A stretch of 35,153 bases of DNA from Devosia sp. (GTDB lineage: Bacteria > Pseudomonadota > Alphaproteobacteria > Rhizobiales > Devosiaceae), in the NCBI GenBank assembly GCA_015657675.1, contig JACDQI010000119.1, positions 1-35,153 of the forward strand, given 5' to 3'. This document shows positions 1 through 8,914 of this stretch, in pieces. The notes below the pieces were generated by a model. It saw only the letters and a list, made by a program, of their open reading frames with translations. It was not told the origin of the DNA and did no database searches. Both the position numbers and the translations under genes were made by a program. Position 1 is the stretch's first letter; each line of letters opens with the position of its first letter.

Positions 1-545
1 ATCACCGGATCGAGCTTGCCCTCGCGCGCCCGGGCGGTGAGGTCCATGGCGTACTTCTTGAGCGCGTCATAACCCTGCTCGGCCGACGCCGAATCGGCAG
101 ACCGGCCCTTGCGGACCGCAGCAATGGCATCACGCAGCGTCTGCGGCGTTACTCCGGCCGTGACAAGAATCTTGCCGGCATCGACGTCCTTTTCGACCGC
201 GAGCGCCAACAGCAGATACTCAACCGTCACGAACGAGTCGCCGGACTTCTGCGCGGCACTTTCGGCCGTATCGAACACCCGCGCCAGTTCGCGGCTGAGA
301 TAGAGCTGCGAGCCGTCGCCGGAGACCGATGGTATTTTCTTGAGCGCTGCTTCGGTTTCGCTGAGCGCCAGCTTCGCATTGCCGCCGGCACGCTGGATCA
401 GCGAAGCGGCCATGCCTTCTTCGTCGTCGAGCAGCACCTTGAGCAGGTGCAGCGGCGTGAACTGCTGGTGGTTCTTGCCCAGCGCCAGGCCCTGCGCGCT
501 CTGGATAAAGCCGCGCGAGCGTTCGGTGTATTTTTCGATGTTCAT
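1..545 (-). CDS. clpB: ATP-dependent disaggregase ClpB, N-terminal part (partial)
   Basis: This is the first 181 codons of the cytoplasmic Hsp100 disaggregase, which works with DnaK to pull apart aggregated proteins. The start MNIEKYTERSRGFIQSAQ and the text around HQQFTPLHLLKVLLDDEEG are typical ClpB N-domain (two Clp_N repeats, about residues 1-145). The fragment ends at LKKYAMDLTARAREGKLDPV, the entry to the first AAA+ module, so both ATPase domains lie outside the window. The ATG at 545 has an AGGGAGA ribosome site about 8 bases upstream. The gene lies downstream of the DUF4167 gene, separated by a terminator at 741-767, so it should have its own promoter. A CCTATAT box on the minus strand at 687-693 resembles the -10 of alphaproteobacterial heat-shock promoters. 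No stop is seen because the gene runs off the left edge. Confidence 0.95.
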   Translation of the reverse strand, partial: MNIEKYTERSRGFIQSAQGLALGKNHQQFTPLHLLKVLLDDEEGMAASLIQRAGGNAKLALSETEAALKKIPSVSGDGSQLYLSRELARVFDTAESAAQKSGDSFVTVEYLLLALAVEKDVDAGKILVTAGVTPQTLRDAIAAVRKGRSADSASAEQGYDALKKYAMDLTARAREGKLDPV

Positions 546-686
546 TCTGGTCTCCCTTTGCACGCCGTTCCGCCCCCGAGAGGCACGGGAAACAACGCCT
601 GGACAATGATCCCGGTGCGGCCGCACGCCATGACAGAGATCAACGACCCGGTGCCCGCTCAGCGGCGCTCCCAGCTCGCCCTCAAG

Positions 687-693
687 ATATAGG
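687..693 (-). promoter_or_regulatory. Possible heat-shock (sigma-32) -10 element of clpB
   Basis: The minus strand reads CCTATAT here, which fits the CYTATNT form of RpoH -10 elements in alphaproteobacteria. It lies between the DUF4167 terminator and clpB, where a heat-shock promoter is expected. The upstream -35 candidate is only CTTTTC with a 15-base spacer, so the match is partial. Transcription from here would give a leader of roughly 135 bases. Confidence 0.25.
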
Positions 694-740
694 GAGCCTT
701 TGCGCGGCGAAAAGGGGAGCGGTTCGGACCGCACAAACAG

Positions 741-767
741 AAAGGCCGGGCACTGGGCCCGGCCTTT
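741..767 (-). terminator. Hairpin terminator after the DUF4167 gene
   Basis: A perfect 11-base inverted repeat (741-751 and 757-767, sequence AAAGGCCGGGC with a 5-base loop) starts 4 bases after the DUF4167 stop. On the minus strand it is followed by TTTCTGTTTG. The stem ends in A/T pairs, so it reads as a factor-independent terminator for the prmC-DUF4167 side. Confidence 0.75.
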
Positions 768-770
768 GAA

Positions 771-1430
771 TTATTCGGCAGGAGTTCCGCCGGCTGTGAG
801 GAAGGCCGGCAGCCCGATATCGGGCTGCGGCGAGGCGCCGGGATCACCGTTGCCCTCGCTATTGCCAACACCCTCGCCATTGCCGCGGGAGCGGCGGCGC
901 GGACGGCGCTCGCGATGCCGGCGACCTTCGCCCTCGGCCGGAGCGGCCGCAGCCTCGCCAGCTTCGGTCGGGATCGCCTGGATCACCACCGTCTCGCCAT
1001 TGTCGGCGTCGGGCATGGCAGGCTGCTGCACAGCCGGTTGGTCGTTTTGCTGCTGCTGCACGAACGGCTGACGCGGCTCGGGGCTGGCGAAACGATCGTT
1101 CATCGGCGGGAAATCGTCGTCGAAGTCCTCGGCCTCAGCCTGCTGGCCGTTGTCGCGCTGCCCGTTGGCCTGCGGCTGTGCCGCTGCCACGATGCGGAAA
1201 TAGTGCTCGGCATGCTGGAGGTAATTCTCAGCCATCACCGAGTCACCGGACGACTGCGCGTCGCGCGCCAGTTGCAGGTATTTTTCGGCAATATGGGCGG
1301 CATTGCCGCGCACCTTCACATCCGGACCATTGCTCTCGAAGTTTCTGGAGAGCGGATTGACGTGCTTGCGCCCGCCATTGTTGTTCCGGCCGCGCGAGCG
1401 GTTCTTGTTGTTATTCTGGTTTGGTCTCAT
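771..1430 (-). CDS. DUF4167 domain-containing protein
   Basis: A 219-residue protein of a family found mainly in alphaproteobacteria; its biochemical role is unknown to me. The N-terminal third is the conserved domain: an Asn/Arg-rich start (MRPNQNNNKNRSRGRNNN), then FESNGPDVKVRGNAAHIAEKY and a helical part ending near HYFRIVAAAQ (about residues 30-85). The rest is low complexity: a Gln-rich stretch (FVQQQQNDQPAVQQP), an acidic patch (EAEDFDDDFPP) and a basic Arg-rich patch (GRRHRERRPRRRSRG). This suggests a disordered tail that may bind nucleic acid, which is inference. No clear ribosome site precedes the ATG at 1430. It sits between prmC and clpB, its usual place in Rhizobiales. The gene ends 4 bases before a hairpin terminator. 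Confidence 0.9.
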   Translation of the reverse strand: MRPNQNNNKNRSRGRNNNGGRKHVNPLSRNFESNGPDVKVRGNAAHIAEKYLQLARDAQSSGDSVMAENYLQHAEHYFRIVAAAQPQANGQRDNGQQAEAEDFDDDFPPMNDRFASPEPRQPFVQQQQNDQPAVQQPAMPDADNGETVVIQAIPTEAGEAAAAPAEGEGRRHRERRPRRRSRGNGEGVGNSEGNGDPGASPQPDIGLPAFLTAGGTPAE

Positions 1431-1812
1431 CGTTTCGTATCAAAGCCTTGGACAGAAACACGCGATGGCAGTGCCATCAGCACACCCGACCATACGTTTC
1501 GCGGCAATCGGGCGGCGGAACGGGTCGTTTCGAGGTTCGCCTTGCAGGGTCCTGGGACTGTCTCTTTTCGAGGCGCCCGGGCGCGGCAGCAGAGCGGAAT
1601 ATTGCGCTGTCGGTTGAACCACTTGTGGCTCATCAAGGCAGACCGGGTCCTTGTCCGGATGCACCTGCTGCCAAACGCAGCTCGCCGATGAGCGGGTGGC
1701 CGTCTCCCCAAGCGCAATCCCTGCGCTGTTGACAGCATCAGGAAGCTAACCCGTTCGGCCCGGATTTCCAAGCAGAAAATACAATAGCCACAGGGCCAAG
1801 GTTAAGGCGGCC
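1431..1812. other. Intergenic region between prmC and the DUF4167 gene, no gene seen
   Basis: This 382-base gap separates two same-strand genes. Open frames here have no recognisable protein motif and do not look like real genes. A promoter or a 5' leader for the DUF4167 gene is likely, but I see no convincing -35/-10 pair, no strong hairpin and no known RNA family. Confidence 0.5.
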
Positions 1813-2670
1813 CTAGATGTGGTGCCCTTCCACGACGCGGTCGAGCTCGGCAAGGTCCGGATGCACCACGACGTCACGCAGCCCAGCCTGGAAGAACAGC
1901 GTCTTGACCGCGAGGCCCTGACTCGAGCCGATTTCGCAGAGAACCGCCCCATCCGGCGTCAACCAGCCGGCGGCGTCAGCGAGGATTGTTCGATAGGGCG
2001 CCAGACCGTCCGGCCCACCGTCAAGCGCTAGCAAGGGATCATGCTCCCGCACTTCGCGCGACAGCGTCGCGATCTCGGGTGTCGCGATATAGGGGGGATT
2101 GGAGACAATCAGGTCGAACCGCTCATGCGGCTTGAGCGGCTCGAACCAGGAGCCGCGCCGCAGCGACAGCCGCTTGTCGACGCCATGCCGATCGGCATTG
2201 GCCTGCGCCGTAGCCAGCGCCTCCGGCGCCAGATCGACGGCGACAGCCGTCGCAGCAGCGTTCTCGACCAGCAACGAGATGGCGATGCAGCCCGTGCCGG
2301 TGCCCAGATCGAGGATCTTTGGTGCACTGCGGCCTTCGAGAATTTCGAGGCCGCGCCGCACCAGCATCTCGGTTTCCGGCCGCGGAATCAGCGTTTCCGG
2401 CCCGAGCAGGAAGGCGAGGCCGTAAAATTCCTTCTCGCCCAAGATACGCATCACCGGCTCGCCCTCCAGGCGGCGCGCGGCCATGGCATTGAGCCGCGCC
2501 AAGCCCTCTGGCGGCGCCGGCTCGCGTTCGCGCGTCACCAGCGCCAGCCGGCTGAGGCCAAAGGCGTGCTCGGCAAGGATGCGGGCATCGAGTTCCGGTG
2601 TGTCGATAGTAGAGGCGCGGAAGAGGTCGCGGACCCCCCGCCAGGCTTCTCCGATCAGCGGCCCGCTCAG
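1813..2670 (-). CDS. prmC: Release factor glutamine methyltransferase PrmC
   Basis: This cytoplasmic SAM-dependent enzyme methylates the glutamine of the GGQ motif in release factors. It is the partner of prfA immediately upstream. The SAM motif [16 protein letters not shown] and the catalytic NPPY motif (Asn about residue 191, in [16 protein letters not shown]) are intact. The start is odd. The expected N-terminus ([12 protein letters not shown], then [14 protein letters not shown]) is in frame only from a CTG at 2670, which overlaps the TGA of prfA; homologues would have ATGA at this junction. From CTG the protein is 285 residues, the normal length. The first conventional start, GTG at 2538, would remove 44 residues of the N-terminal substrate-binding domain. 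I prefer 2670. The CTG may be a real rare start, or a base error for ATG. Confidence 0.9.
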   Translation of the reverse strand: MSGPLIGEAWRGVRDLFRASTIDTPELDARILAEHAFGLSRLALVTREREPAPPEGLARLNAMAARRLEGEPVMRILGEKEFYGLAFLLGPETLIPRPETEMLVRRGLEILEGRSAPKILDLGTGTGCIAISLLVENAAATAVAVDLAPEALATAQANADRHGVDKRLSLRRGSWFEPLKPHERFDLIVSNPPYIATPEIATLSREVREHDPLLALDGGPDGLAPYRTILADAAGWLTPDGAVLCEIGSSQGLAVKTLFFQAGLRDVVVHPDLAELDRVVEGHHI

Positions 2671-3742
2671 GGCGCACTCCCCATTTCGGCAAGCTGGGCG
2701 GCCTGATGCTCGGTGATGAGCGCCGACACCAGTTCGTCCAGCGCTTCGCCGGCAATCACCTTGTCGAGCTTGTAGAGCGTCAGGTTGATGCGGTGGTCGG
2801 TCACCCGGCCCTGCGGGAAGTTATAGGTGCGGATGCGCTCGGAGCGATCGCCGACCCCACCTGCTCCTTGCGAGCCTCGGACCGCGCCGAATCCCGGGCG
2901 TTGCGCTGTTCTTCGAAGAGCCGCGCCTGCAGCACCTTCATGGCGGTGGCGCGGTTCTGGTGCTGGCTCTTCTGGCTTGCCGTCACCACGATGCCGCTCG
3001 GCAAATGGGTGATGCGGACCGCCGAGTCGGTGGTGTTGACGTGCTGGCCGCCGGCGCCGGACGAGCGCATCGTATCGATACGGATGTCCTCGGGCCGAAT
3101 GTCGATGTCGATATCCTCGACTTCCGGCAGCACCGCCACGGTCGCCGCCGAGGTGTGGATACGGCCCTGCGACTCGGTCGCCGGCACGCGCTGCACCCGG
3201 TGCACACCGGATTCGAATTTCATCTTGGCGTAGACGCCCTTGCCCGAGATATTGGCGACCACTTCCTTGTAGCCGCCCATTTCGCCGGGGCTTTCTTCCA
3301 TCAGCGCAAACTTCCAGCCGTTGAGGTCGGCATAGCGCTGGTACATGCGGAGGAGATCACCGGCAAAGAGCGCCGCTTCGTCCCCGCCGGTGCCACCACG
3401 GACTTCGAGGATGACGCTCTTGTCGTCCGCCGCGTCCTTGGGGAGCAGCAGGATCTGGATTTCCGATTCCATCTGCTCGAGCCGGGGCTTCAGCTCCCCG
3501 ATCTCGGCTTCGGCCATTTCGGCCATTTCCTTGTCGCCGGATTTGACCAGCTTTTCGGCATCCTCGAAATCGGCGCGCAGCTTGCGATAGGCCATGATCG
3601 GCCGCACCACCGGCTCGAGCTCGGCATATTCCTTGGACAGCCGCACGAATTCGTCCGCCGACGGCCCGGCCGACAGCGCCGCCTCGACCGATTCGAAGCG
3701 CTTCTCGAGCGCGGCAAGCTTGTCCTGGGGAAGTGCGGGCAT
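2667..3742 (-). CDS. prfA: Peptide chain release factor 1, frameshifted as read
   Basis: RF1 reads UAA/UAG stop codons and triggers peptide release at the ribosome. The start [20 protein letters not shown] at 3742 begins the helical domain. The GGQ motif that is methylated by PrmC is at about residues 231-233 ([17 protein letters not shown]). The reading frame breaks near 2851: coding text runs ARKEQVGS and then shifts, and the true C-terminus ([20 protein letters not shown] to LAEMGSAP, stop at 2667) is in the next frame. The span is one base short of 359 codons, so one G is missing in what should be TCG-GGC-GAT-CGC. As read, translation would stop at 2801 after a wrong tail. RF1 is essential, so a sequence error is the simplest explanation. 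It lies downstream of ptsP, only 8 bases after its stop. Confidence 0.93.
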
Positions 3743-3750
3743 ATGTGAAC

Positions 3751-6018
3751 CTAGATAATGAGGCTTTGCCGGTCGGCCCAGTCGAGCAGCAGCTCGCGGA
3801 TGCCAACGCCGTTCGAGCCTTCGAGCAGGGCAGCCGAGACCGACTTGCGGATCGGCTCGAGTTCGAGCCCGAGGATCATTTCCTTGATCGGGCCGATCGA
3901 CGGCGGGCTCATCGAGAGCCGGGTCATGCCGATCGACATCAGCGCCAGCGCCTCGACCGTCTTGCCGGCCAGTTCGCCGCACATTGTAAGCGGCACGCCA
4001 TAGCGGCGGGCAGAATCGACAATGTGGCGCAGCGCCCTGAGGCGCGGCAGCGCGATCGGGTCATAGGCCTTGGCGACGCGCGGGTTGGCGCGGTCGGCGG
4101 CCGTCAGGAACATCACCAGGTCGTTCGAGCCGATGGAGACGAAATCCGCCTCCGGCAGCACCTGGTCGAGTTCCCACAGCAGCGAGGGCACCTCGATCAT
4201 CGCGCCCAGCTCCAGCCGCGACGGCAGCGGCCGGCCCTCGTGGCTCAGGCGTTCGAGCTCGCGATTGACCACCAGCCGCGTCTGCCGGAACTCCCAGGCA
4301 TCGGTGACCATCGGCACCAGGATTTTCATCGGCCCGCCATTGGCGGCCTGCAGCAGGGCGCGAATCTGGATGCGGAGCAGACCCGGCCGGTCGAGCGCCA
4401 GGCGCAGCGAGCGGAAGCCCATGGCCGGGTTTTCCTCGGCCTCGGCCCGCAGATAGGGGATTACCTTGTCACCACCAACGTCGAGCAGCCGGAAGACGAT
4501 CGGCCGGCCCGCGGCCAGACGGATCGCCTCCGAATAGAGTTCCACCTGCTCGTTGAGCCGGGGCAGCTTGGAGGCGATCATGAACTGCAGTTCAGTCCGG
4601 AACAGCCCGACCCCCGCCGCGCCCGTATCGTTGAGCATCGGCAGGTCGGCGACGAGGCCGGAATTGTGATAGAGCGTGATGTTGACGCCGTCGCGGGTGA
4701 TCGCTGGCCTGTCGCGCAGTTCGAGATAATGCGCTCGCCGCTTCGCCGTGACCCGCACCTTGTCGACATAGGTCTGTTCGACCTCGGACGTCGGGCGCAG
4801 ATAGACCGTCCCAGCCGGCCCATCGACGATGATGTCGTCGCCGGCTTCCGCCAGCGCCACGATGTTCTCGGCCTGGCCGACCGCCACCATGCCCAGCGAC
4901 TTGGCGACGATGGCGACATGCGCGGTCGAACCGCCCTCTTCGAGCACGATGGCCCGCAGGCGCGAGCGGTCGTATTCAAGGAGCTCCGCCGGCCCCATGT
5001 TGCGCGCTACCAGCACGGCATTCTCGGGCAATTCCTTCATGCCGATGCCCTTGCCGTCGCCGGTGAGCACCCGCAGCAGCCGATTGGCGAGGTCATCGAG
5101 ATCGTGCAGTCGGTCCTTGATATAGGGGTCGGTCGACCGCATCATCCGGGCGCGGGTATCGTTCTGCACCCGCTCGACCGCCGCTTCGGCAGTGAGGCCG
5201 TTCTCGATCGCCTCGCGCAGCCGGTCGGCCCAGCCGCGGTCATGCGCGAACATCCGGTAGCTCTCGAGGATTTCCCGGTGATCGGTGAGCGACTGCATGT
5301 CGCCATGGCTGAGCATGTCGTCGATCGAAAGCCGCATGGTGTCGAGCGCGGTTGCAAGCCGGTGCTGCTCGACCTCGGTATCTTCGGCGATGAAATTGGT
5401 GACCACCACACGCGGGTCGTGCAGCACCACCTGGCCGAGCGCGATTCCGTCGGTAAAGCCATTGCCCACGAAGGTGCGCGGGCGGCGCAGGTCGATATCC
5501 TGGCCCGGCTTGATCAGCGTATCGAAATCGGAGGTGGCGATCATTTCGGCGAGGATAGTCGCCGTGGTCAGCATCGCCTCGGTTTCGTCCTCGCCATAGA
5601 CGCGCCGCTCGGCATTCTGCACCACCAGCACGCCCAGCGTCTGGCCGGCGCGCAGCACTGGCACACCCAGAAAGGCGTTGTAGGGGTCTTCGCCCGTTTC
5701 CGGACGATAGGCGAACGAGGGGTGGGACGGGGCGTTTTCGAGGCTGAGCGGCTCGGCTTCGGCGGCAATGAGGCCGACAAGGCCCTCGCCCAGCCGCAGC
5801 GTCGTCATATGCACCGATTCGGCCTTGAGGCCGCGGGTAGCGAAGAGTTCGAGGGCGCCGTCGTCACGCAGCACGTAGAACGAGCAGACGTCCGCGTGCA
5901 TGTTCTCGGCGATCAGACCGACGATTTTGTTGAGGCGATCCTGCGCAGCCAGTGGCTCCGCCATGGTTTCGCGCAATTGCCGCAAGAGCACGCGCGGACC
6001 GCTGATCGCTGTCGCCAT
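3751..6018 (-). CDS. ptsP: Phosphoenolpyruvate--protein phosphotransferase PtsP (EI-Ntr)
   Basis: This is the first enzyme of the nitrogen-related phosphotransferase system. It takes phosphate from PEP and passes it to NPr, then to EIIA-Ntr. The 755-residue protein has an N-terminal GAF domain (about residues 20-165), which senses nitrogen status in this family. The PEP-utilising N domain follows, then the phosphohistidine segment [15 protein letters not shown] with the phosphorylated His at about 367. The C-terminal TIM-barrel domain shows GSNDLVMF and the catalytic Cys in TMCGELAG. All key residues look present. The ATG at 6018 lies 64 bases after the lysC stop, and the ptsP stop is 8 bases before prfA, so lysC-ptsP-prfA-prmC may be co-transcribed. 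Confidence 0.95.
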   Translation of the reverse strand: MATAISGPRVLLRQLRETMAEPLAAQDRLNKIVGLIAENMHADVCSFYVLRDDGALELFATRGLKAESVHMTTLRLGEGLVGLIAAEAEPLSLENAPSHPSFAYRPETGEDPYNAFLGVPVLRAGQTLGVLVVQNAERRVYGEDETEAMLTTATILAEMIATSDFDTLIKPGQDIDLRRPRTFVGNGFTDGIALGQVVLHDPRVVVTNFIAEDTEVEQHRLATALDTMRLSIDDMLSHGDMQSLTDHREILESYRMFAHDRGWADRLREAIENGLTAEAAVERVQNDTRARMMRSTDPYIKDRLHDLDDLANRLLRVLTGDGKGIGMKELPENAVLVARNMGPAELLEYDRSRLRAIVLEEGGSTAHVAIVAKSLGMVAVGQAENIVALAEAGDDIIVDGPAGTVYLRPTSEVEQTYVDKVRVTAKRRAHYLELRDRPAITRDGVNITLYHNSGLVADLPMLNDTGAAGVGLFRTELQFMIASKLPRLNEQVELYSEAIRLAAGRPIVFRLLDVGGDKVIPYLRAEAEENPAMGFRSLRLALDRPGLLRIQIRALLQAANGGPMKILVPMVTDAWEFRQTRLVVNRELERLSHEGRPLPSRLELGAMIEVPSLLWELDQVLPEADFVSIGSNDLVMFLTAADRANPRVAKAYDPIALPRLRALRHIVDSARRYGVPLTMCGELAGKTVEALALMSIGMTRLSMSPPSIGPIKEMILGLELEPIRKSVSAALLEGSNGVGIRELLLDWADRQSLII

Positions 6019-6082
6019 ATCCTCCGCCTGGCAGCTGAGCCGCCCCCTGGGGGCCCGGCGCCGGCGAACTTATCGCGAAGCG

Positions 6083-7354
6083 TCAGGCGTCTTCCTTGTC
6101 CAACCCGTAATACGTATGCAGCGCCCGAACCGCAAGCTCGGCATACTCATCATCGATCAGGACCGAGGTCTTGATCTCAGAGGTCGTGATCAGCTGGATA
6201 TTGATCGACTTGTCGGCCAGCGCCTTGAACATCGAGGCGGCGACGCCCGCATGGTTGCGCATCCCGACGCCGACGACCGACACCTTGGCCCCGCCTTTGG
6301 CGCTGGTCAGCAGCCGATACTCGAACTTTCCGGCGTCTGCAGCGGCCTTGAGCGCCTTGACGGCCTTGTCGTGCTCGGCATCGGGCACCGTAAAGGTGAT
6401 GTCGGTGGTCGAGCCGTCTTCGGAGACGTTCTGCACGATCATATCGACCACGATCGATTCATCGCTCAGCGCCCCGAACACGGCGGCGGCAACGCCCGGC
6501 CGGTCCTTGACGTCGCGCAGCGTGATCTTGGATTCGGCCCGCGCCAGCGTGACGCCCGAAACGATCTGCTGTTCCATGATCTCATCCTCATCGCAAACTA
6601 GCGTACCGGGAACCCCGGGAGTCCCGTCCGGCGCCACCTGCGGCGCCTCCGGGTCGTCGAAAGTGGAACGGACGGTGAGGCGCACCTTGTGCGCCATCGC
6701 CATCTCGACCGAGCGGATCATCAGTACCTTGGCGCCGAGCGAAGCCATTTCCAGCATTTCTTCGAACGAAATGCGGGTCAGGCGCCGGGCCTTGGGCGTA
6801 ATGCGCGGGTCGGTGGTATAGACACCGTCCACGTCGGTATAGATATCGCAGCGATCCGCCTTGATGGCGGCTGCTACGGCCACAGCAGAGGTATCCGAAC
6901 CGCCGCGGCCCAACGTCGTCAGCCGGCCCGAGGGCGCAATGCCCTGGAAACCAGTGACCACCGGAACCACGCCTTCGGCCAGCTGCGTGTCGAGTGCGGT
7001 GGGGTCGATCGACATGATCCGCGCCGCGCCATGCGCGTCGTCGGTCTGGATCGGCACCTGCCACCCCTGGAAGGAGCGCGACGGAATGCCCATTTCGCTC
7101 AGCACGATAGCCATCAGCCCGGCCGTCACCTGCTCGCCCGAGGCGACCACGGCGTCATATTCGCGCGCATCGTGCAGCTTGGAGGCTTCGTTGACCCAGC
7201 CGACCAGCTCGTTGGTCTTGCCCGACATGGCCGAAACCACCACGACGACCTGATTGCCGGCGTCGACTTCGCGCTTGACGTGGCGCGCCGCCTGGCGGAT
7301 GCGCTCCACGGTGGCGACGGACGTGCCGCCGAACTTGACTACAATACGCGCCAT
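6083..7354 (-). CDS. lysC: Aspartate kinase
   Basis: Aspartokinase phosphorylates aspartate, the first step to lysine, threonine, methionine and diaminopimelate. The 423-residue protein opens with the kinase signature MARIVVKFGGTSVATVERI. It has VVVVSAMSGKTNELV and the ATP/aspartate-binding region GRGGSDTSAVAVAAAI with DIYTDVDGVYTTDPR. The C-terminal part from about residue 265 carries two ACT domains (KITLRDVKDRPGVAAAVFGAL and KVSVVGVGMRNHAGVAASMF), so feedback inhibition by end products is expected. I chose the ATG at 7354 because it starts the conserved protein and has GGGGAG 4 bases upstream; an in-frame start at 7429 would add 25 unconserved residues. It is divergent from ubiG. Confidence 0.95.
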   Translation of the reverse strand: MARIVVKFGGTSVATVERIRQAARHVKREVDAGNQVVVVVSAMSGKTNELVGWVNEASKLHDAREYDAVVASGEQVTAGLMAIVLSEMGIPSRSFQGWQVPIQTDDAHGAARIMSIDPTALDTQLAEGVVPVVTGFQGIAPSGRLTTLGRGGSDTSAVAVAAAIKADRCDIYTDVDGVYTTDPRITPKARRLTRISFEEMLEMASLGAKVLMIRSVEMAMAHKVRLTVRSTFDDPEAPQVAPDGTPGVPGTLVCDEDEIMEQQIVSGVTLARAESKITLRDVKDRPGVAAAVFGALSDESIVVDMIVQNVSEDGSTTDITFTVPDAEHDKAVKALKAAADAGKFEYRLLTSAKGGAKVSVVGVGMRNHAGVAASMFKALADKSINIQLITTSEIKTSVLIDDEYAELAVRALHTYYGLDKEDA

Positions 7355-7487
7355 CTGCTCCCCGCGCCGAACCCGGCGGTACGCTGAGAATTCGGCGGGG
7401 GATGTGCCACAAGTGACCGCCTGAGGCAAGGACGCGCATTGACTTGGGGGCCCGGCAGGCTCACCTCAGCGAGAAAAGGAGCCTGCG

Positions 7488-8228
7488 ATGACCGAAACCA
7501 CCATCAATCCCGAGGAAGTCGCCAAGTTCACCGCCATGGCCGAACAGTGGTGGGACCCCAAGGGCAAGTTCAAGCCGCTCCACAAGTTCAACCCGGTCCG
7601 GCTGAGCTACATCCGCGACAAGGTGATCGCCCATTTAGGCCGCGACGGCACAAAGCGCCGGCCGCTCGAGGGTCTGCGCCTGCTTGATATCGGTTGCGGT
7701 GGCGGGCTGCTCTGCGAACCGATGACCCGTCTGGGCGCTACCGTGGTGGGCGCCGACGCGGCAGAGCGCAATATCCATATCGCGCGCCTGCATGCCGAGC
7801 AGTCCGGTCTTGAGATCGACTACCGTGCCACCAGCGCCGAGACGCTGGCCGCGGCGGGCGAAAAGTTCGACATCGTGCTCAACATGGAAGTGGTTGAGCA
7901 TGTCGACAACGTGCCGCTCTACATGAAGAGTGTTGCCGATCTCGTGGCACCCGGTGGCCTGCTGTTCACCGCCACCATCAACCGCACGCTGCGCGCCTAC
8001 GCCTTCGCCATTGTCGGCGCCGAGCAGGTATTGCGCTGGCTGCCCAAGGGAACCCACGACTACGCCAAGTTCCTCACCCCCGAGGAAATCTCGGCTTTGG
8101 TCAGCCGCAATGGCCTGAGCGTCACCGAAAAGACCGGCGTGGTCTTCCACCCGCTGGCCGACGAGTGGCGCCTGAGCCGCGACACCGGCATCAACTACAT
8201 GGTGCTGGCCGAAAAGGCCGCCGCCTAA
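7488..8228 (+). CDS. ubiG: Ubiquinone biosynthesis O-methyltransferase UbiG
   Basis: UbiG carries out the two O-methylations of ubiquinone synthesis (also called 3-demethylubiquinone-9 3-methyltransferase). The 246-residue protein begins with the family signature [20 protein letters not shown] and [15 protein letters not shown] motif I is [20 protein letters not shown]. The later [27 protein letters not shown] and [12 protein letters not shown] segments are diagnostic for UbiG over generic methyltransferases. A strong site AAAAGGAG lies 7 bases upstream of the ATG. It is divergent from lysC, the arrangement I know from other Rhizobiales. Its stop overlaps by 3 bases the stop of the convergent oxidoreductase. 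Confidence 0.95.
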   Translation: MTETTINPEEVAKFTAMAEQWWDPKGKFKPLHKFNPVRLSYIRDKVIAHLGRDGTKRRPLEGLRLLDIGCGGGLLCEPMTRLGATVVGADAAERNIHIARLHAEQSGLEIDYRATSAETLAAAGEKFDIVLNMEVVEHVDNVPLYMKSVADLVAPGGLLFTATINRTLRAYAFAIVGAEQVLRWLPKGTHDYAKFLTPEEISALVSRNGLSVTEKTGVVFHPLADEWRLSRDTGINYMVLAEKAAA

Positions 8229-8851
8229 CCATTGCAGACCATCGGCGCCTGCCGCACGAAACTGCCGCTCACCGCAGTTTCGAGGATGAAGGCGGCAAGG
8301 TCAGCGCGCGAGATGCTGGCATCGACCGGCATCTCGTCGGTCAGGTGCACCTTGATGTTGCCGGTCGGTGGCACGTCGCTAAAGTTGGCCGCGCGCACCA
8401 AAGTCCAGTCGAGAGCGAACGATGCCAGCCGGTCTGCGTGGCCCTCGGCATCGCGCAGCAGCCCGCCCGGCACCAGCCGCATCGCCGCGCTCATCAGCGA
8501 GAGACCAATCGTCTTGGGGTCACCGGACATCCGAACGGCGGCTCCGACCATGCTGACGATGCGTCGCGGCCCATGGATATTGAGGATCGGCAGGGCGCTC
8601 TTGTCGAAGTTCGCGAGCACCTCGTGCCCGGCGGCAAGCGTCACGATCACCGCTTCCGCCCCTTCGAGCGCGTAGCGCACGGCCGTCTGGTTCTCTATCG
8701 AGCCGACCAAAATATGAGCGGTCGTCGCCGTGTGCGCGTCGATCTTGGCGCGACTGCGCACCAGCGCCGTCACCTTATGGCCCTGCGCCAGCGCCTGTTG
8801 CAGCACGAGGCTGCCGATATGACCGGTACCACCGAATAGCGCGATCTTCAT
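8225..8851 (-). CDS. NAD(P)-binding oxidoreductase, atypical SDR (NmrA/YwnB-like)
   Basis: A 208-residue Rossmann protein of the atypical short-chain dehydrogenase type. The N-terminal dinucleotide motif GGTGHIGS (residues 8-15) sits in [20 protein letters not shown]. The protein shows the layout of the NAD(P)H-binding (PF13460-like) group: [20 protein letters not shown] and a C-terminal [14 protein letters not shown]. No substrate can be named. The ATG at 8851 is preceded directly by GGGGTGAGAC, which is both its ribosome site and one arm of a perfect inverted repeat (8852-8888). It follows the aldo/keto reductase gene by 63 bases on the same strand and may be co-transcribed. Confidence 0.85.
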   Translation of the reverse strand: MKIALFGGTGHIGSLVLQQALAQGHKVTALVRSRAKIDAHTATTAHILVGSIENQTAVRYALEGAEAVIVTLAAGHEVLANFDKSALPILNIHGPRRIVSMVGAAVRMSGDPKTIGLSLMSAAMRLVPGGLLRDAEGHADRLASFALDWTLVRAANFSDVPPTGNIKVHLTDEMPVDASISRADLAAFILETAVSGSFVRQAPMVCNG

Positions 8852-8888
8852 GTCTCACCCCACGTGAGCCTGTCATGCGGGGTGAGAC
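8852..8888 (-). promoter_or_regulatory. Inverted repeat covering the ribosome site of the NAD(P)-binding oxidoreductase
   Basis: Two perfect 10-base arms, GTCTCACCCC (8852-8861) and GGGGTGAGAC (8879-8888), flank a 17-base centre. On the minus strand the second arm ends at the base before the ATG and contains the only ribosome-binding sequence. It could be an operator for a dimeric repressor, or an RNA hairpin that hides the ribosome site in readthrough transcripts from the upstream reductase gene. No T-run follows, so it is a poor terminator. Confidence 0.5.
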
Positions 8889-8914
8889 GAAGGCGTGCTT
8901 TGCGCTAGGTCAAG

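Noticed and set aside
1427-1771. Minus-strand frame (114 codons) in the gap between prmC and the DUF4167 gene
   Set aside because: Basic, low-information sequence without motif or ribosome site; overlaps the DUF4167 start.
6042-6054. GCCCCC/GGGGGC palindrome between lysC and ptsP
   Set aside because: Loop of one base and no T-run; too short to call a terminator, and operon context argues against it.
3733-6174. Long plus-strand open frame opposite ptsP (813 codons)
   Set aside because: It is the antisense shadow of ptsP; no domain, and its composition is an artefact of GC-rich codon use.
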